From assembly GCA_021775655.1 (NCBI GenBank), contig JAJFHK010000132.1:1-13224 (forward strand): a DNA stretch of 13,224 nt, in the 5' to 3' direction. The notes below the pieces were generated by a model. That model did no database searches, was not told where the DNA came from, and saw only the letters and a program-made list of their open reading frames with translations. Of this stretch, positions 1 to 6,350 are shown piece after piece. Source of the DNA: Filomicrobium sp. (GTDB taxonomy: Bacteria; Pseudomonadota; Alphaproteobacteria; Rhizobiales; Hyphomicrobiaceae). The position numbers and the translations under genes were made by a program. The number at the start of each line of letters is the position of its first letter. Positions within the stretch are counted from its first letter, which is position 1.

Positions 1-1710
1 ACCGACCCTGGTCAGGAGATATCGGCTACGGGCGAACCTGGGATTGCGGGTGCTCCTGGTGTAGCGGGTGCGCCCGGAGCAGGTGGTGTTGGGACGCCGG
101 GGACTTCGGGCGCTACGGCCGACGCAAGTCCACGCATCAAGGTCAAAACAACGGCGATTGAGGGTTCGATCGCGCTAAAAGGCGCTCGCATCGATGACGT
201 GCAGTTTGTTGAATTCCACGTCGAACCAGACCCCAAAAGCCCGAAAGTTGCGCTGTTGCAGCCTTCGACCTCCAAGAATCCATATTTCGCAGAATTTGGC
301 TGGTTGCCGCCTGCAGGCTCGTCGGCGAAAATGCCGAGCGGGAATACGGTCTGGAAGGCGGCCGAGGGAGCGGTCCTCACCAGTGCGAACCCGCTCGTCC
401 TGACGTGGGACAATGGCGAGGGACTTTCTTTCAAGCGGACAATTTCGGTTGACGACCACTACATGTTCACCGTGTCGGACGAGGTTTCCAACTCGTCTGG
501 TAATGATATCGTTTTACATCCGTACGCGCGGATCTATCGACATGGAACGCCGAAGATCGAAGGCTTCTTTATTCAGCATGAAGGGTTGATTGGCTGGCTT
601 GGCGACGAAGAGCGGTTGCAGGAATTCACCTATTCCGGTTTGCTCGACGAGGAAAAGCGGCAGCGCTTTGAAGGGGTCAAAGGTGGTTGGATCGGGATTA
701 CCGACAAATATTGGGCGACAGCGATCGTCCCTGATCAACAGAAGCCTTACACCGCTCAGTTCTGGACGCCGACTCGTACGGGGCCAACGCAGATCGAATC
801 TTTCCAGGCGGATTTCCAGCAGGCGCCAGTGACGCTCGTAAAAGGCGGTACGGCGACGGTTTCTGCAAATCTATTCGCTGGGGCAAAGCAAGTCGATTTG
901 ATCGATGCGTACGAGGAGCAATACAAGATCCTCGAATTCAATTATCTGATCGACTGGGGCTGGTTCTACTTCATTACGAAGCCGCTGTATTACCTTCTGA
1001 ACTGGCTCTATCAGATCTTCGGTAACTTCGGCTTGGCGATCCTGGCGACGACTGTGATCGTGAAGGCGGCGTTCTTCCCGTTGGCCAATCGTGCCTACGT
1101 CTCGATGGCGCAGATGAAGAAGCTGCAGCCGGAGATGGAGAAACTGAAGACGAAATATCCGGACGATAAGCAAAAGCAGCAACAGGAGCTGATGGAGCTC
1201 TACAAGAAGGAAAAGATCAATCCGCTGGCTGGTTGTTTCCCGATCCTTTTGCAGATTCCCGTGTTCTTCGCACTCTACAAGGTGCTGTTCGTTTCGATCG
1301 ACATGCGGCATGCGCCGTTCTACGGCTGGATCAAGGATCTATCTGCGCCTGATCCGACGTCGCTGTTCAATCTCTTCGGACTGCTTCCTTATGATGTACC
1401 TAGCTTCCTGATGGTCGGAGTGTGGCCTTTGCTGATGGGTATTACGATGTGGCTGCAGATGCAGCTCAATCCTTCGCAGCCCGATCCCACGCAGCAGATG
1501 ATATTCAACTGGATGCCAGTGATGTTCACGTTCCTGCTGGCGACTTTCCCCGCAGGTCTCGTTATCTACTGGGCGTGGAACAATATTCTGTCGCTTATAC
1601 AGCAATACGCGATCATGAAACGGCAAGGCGCAGAAGTGCCGCTGATTGAGAACATCAAGAAGACATTCGCGGCGGTGAACGACTTGATACCGGGTCGAAA
1701 AAGCGAATAG
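1..1710 (+). CDS. yidC: Membrane protein insertase YidC (5' end outside window)
   Basis: YidC/Oxa1 insertase of the inner membrane, which inserts and folds membrane proteins alone or with SecYEG. The frame is open from base 1, so 569 C-terminal codons are present; the start and TM1 lie upstream. Codons 11-37 are a collagen-like Gly-X-Y linker, followed by the periplasmic beta domain (about codons 45-300). The conserved 60KD_IMP core begins near codon 310 with an amphipathic helix and TM2 (GNFGLAILATTVIVKAAFFP); K355 takes the place of the groove Arg of E. coli YidC (R366). Then come the cytoplasmic hairpin with DDKQKQQQELMELYKKEKIN, the NPLAGCFPILLQIPVFFALY segment and three more membrane segments, ending in a short basic tail. 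The enterobacterial counterpart is about 550 residues and alphaproteobacterial ones about 600, so only a small N-terminal part is missing. engB follows after 98 bases on the same strand. Confidence 0.97.
   Translation, partial: TDPGQEISATGEPGIAGAPGVAGAPGAGGVGTPGTSGATADASPRIKVKTTAIEGSIALKGARIDDVQFVEFHVEPDPKSPKVALLQPSTSKNPYFAEFGWLPPAGSSAKMPSGNTVWKAAEGAVLTSANPLVLTWDNGEGLSFKRTISVDDHYMFTVSDEVSNSSGNDIVLHPYARIYRHGTPKIEGFFIQHEGLIGWLGDEERLQEFTYSGLLDEEKRQRFEGVKGGWIGITDKYWATAIVPDQQKPYTAQFWTPTRTGPTQIESFQADFQQAPVTLVKGGTATVSANLFAGAKQVDLIDAYEEQYKILEFNYLIDWGWFYFITKPLYYLLNWLYQIFGNFGLAILATTVIVKAAFFPLANRAYVSMAQMKKLQPEMEKLKTKYPDDKQKQQQELMELYKKEKINPLAGCFPILLQIPVFFALYKVLFVSIDMRHAPFYGWIKDLSAPDPTSLFNLFGLLPYDVPSFLMVGVWPLLMGITMWLQMQLNPSQPDPTQQMIFNWMPVMFTFLLATFPAGLVIYWAWNNILSLIQQYAIMKRQGAEVPLIENIKKTFAAVNDLIPGRKSE
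31..111 (+). repeat. Collagen-like Gly-X-Y linker in YidC
   Basis: Codons 11-29 carry glycine at every third position (GEPGIAGAPGVAGAPGAGG, seven in register). After a shift of register three more Gly triplets follow up to codon 37. In YidC this is the position of the variable linker between TM1 and the periplasmic domain. The linker role is inferred from position; triple helix formation is not shown. Confidence 0.7.
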
Positions 1711-1779
1711 CGCCGGAGGACTCCATTTCGGGTGCCCATTGCCCGGCTGGTGCCATTGAGCGAAGTGCTCGACGAGGTA

Positions 1780-1798
1780 GCCTCTGGCCTCTGGAGGC
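1780..1798 (+). promoter_or_regulatory. engB Shine-Dalgarno inside a small inverted repeat
   Basis: The 7-mer CCTCTGG occurs twice in tandem (1781-1787, 1788-1794) and is followed by AGGC. The engB Shine-Dalgarno GGAGG (1793-1797, 11 bases before the ATG) can pair with either copy: GCCT 1787-1790 with AGGC 1795-1798, or GCCTC 1780-1784 with GAGGC 1794-1798. Stems are only 4-5 bp, so a regulatory effect is inference. Confidence 0.35.
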
Positions 1799-1808
1799 GA
1801 ATTGAAAA

Positions 1809-2462
1809 ATGTTGGACGACACGCAAGTTTCCGCCGAACAGATCGAAGCTGGCGAAGCTCTGTGCCACCGGCGTTGGAGCTTCGTTAAAGGCGTGGTCGA
1901 CATCGAATTCCTGCCAGCTGCTGACCGGCCGGAGATTGCCTTCGCGGGCCGCTCCAATGTAGGTAAGTCGAGCCTCATCAACGCGCTGTTGCGTCAGGGT
2001 GGATTGGCGCGGACGTCGAACACGCCAGGTCGTACTCAGGAGCTCAATGTCTTTGCGCCGGCTGAAGGAGAGCAAGCACCGGAAGTCTATCTATTCGATT
2101 TGCCCGGTTATGGATTCGCAAAGGCTCCCAAGGACAAGGTCGATACCTGGACCACGCTCGTGAAGGACTACCTGCGCGGACGCCCAACGTTAAAGCGGGT
2201 GTTTCTGCTGATTGATTCACGCCATGGCATCAAGCCGGTGGATCGCGAAATATTGGAGATGCTCGACGTCGCGGCGGTGAGCTACCAGATCGTCCTGACG
2301 AAGATCGACAAGATCAAGGTGGGGCAGATCGAAACTCTTCAAAAGGTGACGACGGACGCTCTGCTCAAGCATCCGGCTGCCTATCCTGAGGTGCTTGCCG
2401 TTTCGTCCCTCAAAGGGACAGGGCTTGCCGAGCTTCGCGGAACGTTGGCTGGTGTGCTCTAG
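1809..2462 (+). CDS. engB: Ribosome biogenesis GTPase EngB (YihA/YsxC)
   Basis: TrmE-Era-EngA-EngB family GTPase needed for late assembly of the 50S ribosomal subunit in the cytoplasm. All G motifs are visible in the 217-residue product: G1 GRSNVGKSS (47-55), the switch I threonine in TPGRTQ (72-77), G3 DLPGYG (97-102), G4 TKID (164-167) and G5 VSSLKG (198-203). The length is usual for the family (about 200-220). The ATG at 1809 has GGAGG at 1793-1797 upstream and leaves the usual short N-terminal extension before the G domain. It follows yidC on the same strand, a common alphaproteobacterial order, and ends only 4 bases before the stop codon of the converging Clp_N gene. Confidence 0.96.
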   Translation: MLDDTQVSAEQIEAGEALCHRRWSFVKGVVDIEFLPAADRPEIAFAGRSNVGKSSLINALLRQGGLARTSNTPGRTQELNVFAPAEGEQAPEVYLFDLPGYGFAKAPKDKVDTWTTLVKDYLRGRPTLKRVFLLIDSRHGIKPVDREILEMLDVAAVSYQIVLTKIDKIKVGQIETLQKVTTDALLKHPAAYPEVLAVSSLKGTGLAELRGTLAGVL

Positions 2463-2466
2463 TCGC

Positions 2467-4341
2467 TTACTGCTGGATGAGGGCGCGCAGCAGTGGCTCC
2501 ATGCCGGTCCAGGCCTGGGCCCCGAATTGGGCGAGAAGGCCGCCAAGGACGGCGGCAATAGTCCAGCCCGCCAAGCGTTTGGCAAGCACTGAATAGTTGG
2601 AAGCCACCTTGATCTCGATAATCTGTTCAGGCAGTGCCGTTTCGGCGGCCAGTCCGTCAGGGCCTACTGTGCGGGCAGAAACGATGAGTTGCAGACGGCG
2701 CTTGCCGCGCAGTTTCGGAGTAACCGTCCAGCGCCATCTTGCGTAGTCGTCGGCCATCAGGCCAAGTGCGTTTTCGATCCACTGAGTTTCTGGCGAAGCG
2801 GTCTCAATGAAGAAGCCGCCTTCGGGCGCGCGCAGGCGAACACTCATTGCCTTGGTTACCTGGATATCGTGACGGTGGGTGGCGTTGAGGTCGAGCCCTT
2901 CAGAGATGGCTTTGACCTCAGCCTTGGCAATGCGAACTTCGACTGGCGAAGTGATACCAACACGCATGCGGCGCGGAACGTTCTCGATCAATTGCCCCGG
3001 TAGGATGGTGGGGGAGTGACTGGGTTCAGACCCCCGCTCGCGTTTTCGTTCCGGGCGTTCTTTGGAGCCGCGAGGATGCAGCTCGCGCTGGGTTGTCCTT
3101 GCGATATCCGCTTGCTGGCGGGCGCGTGAATTCGCGGCAAACACCTCCTCTGGAGAGGGCATTGGCGCATTTGCACCTGGGACATTTTGCAAGGGACCGG
3201 TTGGGCGCTGACCGGGCGGAGCCGAAGGCGGGCCGGTCCATGGGGGTTCCCGATGGGCGGTTTGTCCGGGCGGCGGGCGCCGATCGGCTGCTGGATGGTG
3301 ACCTGTGTGGACCGGTGCTGGCGGTCGCGACGGCATTCCGGCGGGAATCGGCGGTGGGGCGCCGCGTGGTGGCGGTCCTGCTGGCGTCGGAGGCGAGCCG
3401 GAGGGAGGTGGAGCCCAGCCTTGTCTGCCCTGCAGTGAAGGAGCGGGCGGGAGGGATGGCGGTGCCCGCAATGCGGGAGTCGGCTTCGAGGCAATTGGCG
3501 GTGGTTCAGGCGCTTCGATTGACGAACTTGGTGAAGACGGCGGAGCGGCACCTGATTCTAATGCTTGGGTTTCCGCATCTGGAATTGCCAATGAATCGGC
3601 ATCATCGACAGTCCCAGGTGGTGTCTCATCAGGTTCGGGGTCCGCTGCATCTTCCAAAACGGGATTGGGTTGGGCCTCGCCGGCGGTGTCTATTGTTTCG
3701 TCAGCCAATTTCTTTGCAGCGACTTGATCGCTGTAGCCGGCAGCCTTGCGGCTGGCGATCTGATTGCGTGCCTGTGCGAGGATGTCACTGGTCGCGCTGG
3801 AAGGCTGTGGTGGCGATGCTGAAGTCTGAGTAATTTGGTCCTGGCCGGTTGCCCGCCCCGGTGGAGTGGCTGGTGTTGGCTGGCTCGCTTGCCGGATGAC
3901 ATTTATTGCCACCTCGAAAGTCAGTCCGTGCGCGCGTAACAATCCCGCAGCACTGGTCTTGGCATCGCCGATGATCGCAGCAAGGACAATGGCCCCGTCA
4001 ATCATCGTGCGACGACCGGCACGAGCGGCGACGGCGGCGGCATTGAGGATGCGCCGAAGCTCCTCGGAAATCGATACAGTGGCGTCGTCATCCGGAGCCA
4101 GGCGGGCGTCAATTCGGCCGATCTGCTGAGAGACATCCGATTGGAGCGATTCAATGCTGACACCGCTGGACGACATGACCTGGCGCGCGTCGTCGTCTTC
4201 TGTCAGGGCCAACAACAGGTGATCGAGGGCGACCTCGGTATGGGATTGTTCCTGTGCGTACTGGGCGGCACGGGTCAGCGTCTGCCCGAGTGTCGGTGAC
4301 ATCGGCACTGGTGTGACTTGATCGGCGATGTCCGCCCCCAT
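2467..4341 (-). CDS. Clp_N-domain protein with proline-rich linker and C-terminal membrane anchor, no AAA+ module
   Basis: A 624-residue protein of unknown function. Residues about 15-80 and 88-152 match the two halves of the ClpA/ClpC N-terminal domain: a first repeat with SPTLGQTLTRAAQ and the Glu-Val-Ala-Leu-Asp-His-Leu-Leu-Leu-Ala-Leu motif, and a second with SEELRRILNAAAVAARAGRR, then VLAAI and LLRAHG. No Walker A or B follows, so it is not an unfoldase. Residues about 225-400 are very rich in Pro and Ala, then a charged stretch (about 405-440). Residues 443-585 look like a beta-rich globular domain (RRMRVGITSPVEVRI near 452) that I cannot name. Residues about 588-609 are one hydrophobic segment with a short tail, suggesting a tail-anchored inner-membrane protein facing the cytoplasm. 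The ATG is supported by AGGGGAG (4348-4354), 6 bases upstream; the later Met14 has no such site. An adaptor or decoy role in Clp proteolysis is inference only. Confidence 0.85.
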   Translation of the reverse strand: MGADIADQVTPVPMSPTLGQTLTRAAQYAQEQSHTEVALDHLLLALTEDDDARQVMSSSGVSIESLQSDVSQQIGRIDARLAPDDDATVSISEELRRILNAAAVAARAGRRTMIDGAIVLAAIIGDAKTSAAGLLRAHGLTFEVAINVIRQASQPTPATPPGRATGQDQITQTSASPPQPSSATSDILAQARNQIASRKAAGYSDQVAAKKLADETIDTAGEAQPNPVLEDAADPEPDETPPGTVDDADSLAIPDAETQALESGAAPPSSPSSSIEAPEPPPIASKPTPALRAPPSLPPAPSLQGRQGWAPPPSGSPPTPAGPPPRGAPPPIPAGMPSRPPAPVHTGHHPAADRRPPPGQTAHREPPWTGPPSAPPGQRPTGPLQNVPGANAPMPSPEEVFAANSRARQQADIARTTQRELHPRGSKERPERKRERGSEPSHSPTILPGQLIENVPRRMRVGITSPVEVRIAKAEVKAISEGLDLNATHRHDIQVTKAMSVRLRAPEGGFFIETASPETQWIENALGLMADDYARWRWTVTPKLRGKRRLQLIVSARTVGPDGLAAETALPEQIIEIKVASNYSVLAKRLAGWTIAAVLGGLLAQFGAQAWTGMEPLLRALIQQ

Positions 4342-4620
4342 GCCGGGCTCCCCTTCAAATGGCCGGAAAAGCCGACTTTGAAGCTATCCTGCTTGATCCT
4401 GCCGGTCCGCTTCCCGCCGCCCCAGCCTGATCGTCTAAGGTGTTTCTAACGCGGATAGCAATGGATTGTGTGCGAAATCCGTTGAGGTAAGCGTATCCGA
4501 GCGTTTGTGCGATATATGAATGGCTTCGATACAACAACCTGTGGCAAAGATGCGCGGGTGCAGCAGCGCGTGGAGGGACACTTCCGGCCTGCAGGAATTC
4601 CCGCGATGGAAGTGAACAAA
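4342..4620. other. Divergent intergenic region between the Clp_N gene and argB
   Basis: About 280 bases must hold the promoters of both the minus-strand Clp_N gene and argB. I see the Shine-Dalgarno AGGGGAG for the Clp_N gene at its left edge (4348-4354) and that of argB at its right edge. I find no convincing -35/-10 pair, ARG-box-like palindrome, terminator hairpin or RNA gene. The argB frame stays open up to 4507, but the codons before 4606 do not resemble ArgB. Confidence 0.4.
4608..4615 (+). promoter_or_regulatory. Shine-Dalgarno that favours the argB start at 4621
   Basis: GGAAGTGA lies 5-12 bases before the ATG at 4621 (GGAAG ends 8 bases before it). A second ATG at 4606, in the same frame, has AGGA at 4593-4596, 9 bases upstream, so the start could be five codons earlier. 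Confidence 0.5.
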
Positions 4621-5580
4621 ATGGACGACAAAAAGAAACGTGCGCATCCGCCCAAATTGGCTGGAAATGGGCCCCGGGAAAAGGAACAGATAAGTGCCCA
4701 TGTCCAGGCGCGCATCCTGGCGGAAGCACTGCCCTACCTTATCCGCTATGACGAACAGACAGTGGTCATAAAGTTCGGCGGCAATGCGATGGGTGATAAG
4801 GCGTTGGCCGAGGCATTTGCCCAGGACGTCATCTATCTCAAGCAGTCGGGCGTAAACCCCATTATTGTGCATGGCGGCGGGCCGCAAATCGCGAAGATGC
4901 TTGCGAAGCTTTCCATCGAGTCGGAATTCGTCAACGGCCTACGGGTTACGGACAAACCAACTGTGGAAGTTGTCGAGATGGTTTTGGCTGGGGCGATCAA
5001 TAAAGAGATCGTATCGGTGATCAACCGGCAGGGCGGTAAGGCTGCCGGCATTTCCGGAAAAGATGCCAACTTGATGATTGCAACCCGCATCACCGAGATG
5101 GAGGACCCAACCTCCAATATCATGAAAGCGGTTGATATCGGATATGTCGGTGATCCGAAGTACGTCAATCCGCATATCGTTGACGTCATCTCAAATTCGG
5201 ATCTTATTCCGGTGATCGCGCCGGTGGCGATTTCGCCTGAAGGCGAAACGCTGAACGTCAACGCCGATAGCTTCGCATCTGCCCTCGCCGCCCGCATGAA
5301 GGCAAAGCGCTTGCTGTTGTTAACTGATGTTGCAGGCGTGCTCGACAATGACAACAAGCTCGTCTCAAGATTGACGGTAGAAGATGCGCGCGACCTCATT
5401 CGCAATGGTACGATCACGGGAGGTATGATTCCGAAGATCGAAGGTTGCATTGAAGTTGTGGAAGCAGGTGTCGAGGCTGTCGCAATTATCGACGGGCGGG
5501 TTCCGCACTGTGTGCTTTTAGAACTCTTTACCGAACATGGCGTGGGTACGCTTGTTGGTCAGGAAAACCGAAACTCGTGA
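4621..5580 (+). CDS. argB: Acetylglutamate kinase ArgB
   Basis: Phosphorylates N-acetyl-L-glutamate with ATP, the second step of arginine synthesis; cytoplasmic amino-acid kinase fold. From the ATG at 4621 the product has 319 residues. The first 25 or so are a charged extension, then an N-terminal helix ([18 protein letters not shown]), [10 protein letters not shown] (nucleotide site), HGGGPQI (substrate and phosphate binding), GLRVTD, the central [10 protein letters not shown] region, [12 protein letters not shown], and [18 protein letters not shown] with a C-terminal GVGTLV. The N-terminal helix together with the C-terminal signature is what arginine-inhibited hexameric ArgB enzymes have, so feedback control by arginine is likely (inference). 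The reading frame is open from 4507, but upstream codons look non-coding. The stop overlaps the start of the HAD gene (GTGA), implying co-translation. Confidence 0.96.
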   Translation: MDDKKKRAHPPKLAGNGPREKEQISAHVQARILAEALPYLIRYDEQTVVIKFGGNAMGDKALAEAFAQDVIYLKQSGVNPIIVHGGGPQIAKMLAKLSIESEFVNGLRVTDKPTVEVVEMVLAGAINKEIVSVINRQGGKAAGISGKDANLMIATRITEMEDPTSNIMKAVDIGYVGDPKYVNPHIVDVISNSDLIPVIAPVAISPEGETLNVNADSFASALAARMKAKRLLLLTDVAGVLDNDNKLVSRLTVEDARDLIRNGTITGGMIPKIEGCIEVVEAGVEAVAIIDGRVPHCVLLELFTEHGVGTLVGQENRNS

Positions 5581-6323
5581 ATTCAGCCGACAACAATCCA
5601 AAGCGTGATCGACAGGCATTCGGGGCTGGGGGTGCAGAACTGCGCGGCTTCGCTGCAACAGAGGTTTGGGTTTTTGACCTCGACAACACGCTCTATCCGG
5701 CGGAATGCAATCTGTTCGCGCAGGTCGATCAGCGCATGGGTTCGTTTATCGCTAAGGAGTTGGGTGTGCCGTTCGCGCAGGCCCGGCATCTTCAGAAAGC
5801 CTACTACAAGCAGTTTGGGACAACGCTGTCGGGGCTTATGAAGGTGCATAAAATGGCACCTGAACCGTTTCTCGACTACGTGCACGATATCGATCTGACT
5901 TGCGTACCCGAGTTGCCGCAACTCAGAGCGGCGATCAGTCGACTTCCTGGGCGCAAACTGATCTTCACCAATGGTTCACGACGTCATGCCGAGCGCGTTG
6001 CAGGAAAGCTAGGAGTGCTTGACGAATTCGAAGGCATTTGCTCGATCGAAACCTGTGAGTTTGTGCCGAAGCCACAGGCAGAAGCCTTCGATCGGATGGT
6101 CAAACACCACGACTTTGCGGCTGACCGGGCGGCGATGTTCGAAGACATGCCGCACAATCTTGAAGCGCCGCACGTTCTTGGAATGACGACCGTGCTTGTG
6201 CATTCTGATTTTTACGATCACCCCATCCAGAAGAAGATCAAGCAATGGCGCGAGCCTCCCGAGCACGTTCATCACATGACCGATGACCTGACACGATTTC
6301 TTGGAAGCGTGAAGCCGCGTTGA
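5577..6323 (+). CDS. HAD-superfamily pyrimidine 5'-nucleotidase
   Basis: A 248-residue haloacid dehalogenase-like phosphatase of the type annotated as pyrimidine 5'-nucleotidase (relatives of yeast Sdt1/Phm8), expected to dephosphorylate pyrimidine nucleoside monophosphates or related small phosphates in the cytoplasm. The four HAD motifs are visible: motif I FDLDNT with catalytic D34 and D36, motif II IFTNGS (129-134), motif III lysine K165 in VPKPQ, and motif IV FEDMPHN with E189 and D190. A helical cap lies between motifs I and II. The start is GTG at 5577, overlapping the argB stop by 4 bases, with AGGA at 5561-5564. Placement directly after argB is common in Hyphomicrobiales; the true substrate cannot be read from the sequence. 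It converges with the RTX gene across a 27-base gap without an evident terminator. Confidence 0.9.
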   Translation: MNSADNNPKRDRQAFGAGGAELRGFAATEVWVFDLDNTLYPAECNLFAQVDQRMGSFIAKELGVPFAQARHLQKAYYKQFGTTLSGLMKVHKMAPEPFLDYVHDIDLTCVPELPQLRAAISRLPGRKLIFTNGSRRHAERVAGKLGVLDEFEGICSIETCEFVPKPQAEAFDRMVKHHDFAADRAAMFEDMPHNLEAPHVLGMTTVLVHSDFYDHPIQKKIKQWREPPEHVHHMTDDLTRFLGSVKPR

Positions 6324-6350
6324 TCCCGAATCATTGGGCCGCAATTGTTT

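Noticed and set aside
3093..3833. 246-codon plus-strand open frame opposite the proline-rich linker
   Set aside because: Shadow frame created by the GC-rich Pro/Ala codons of the minus-strand gene; composition is not protein-like and there is no Shine-Dalgarno or domain.
6324..6350. Shared bidirectional terminator between the HAD and RTX genes
   Set aside because: The 27-base gap contains only a short CAATTG palindrome and no stem-loop with a T-run.
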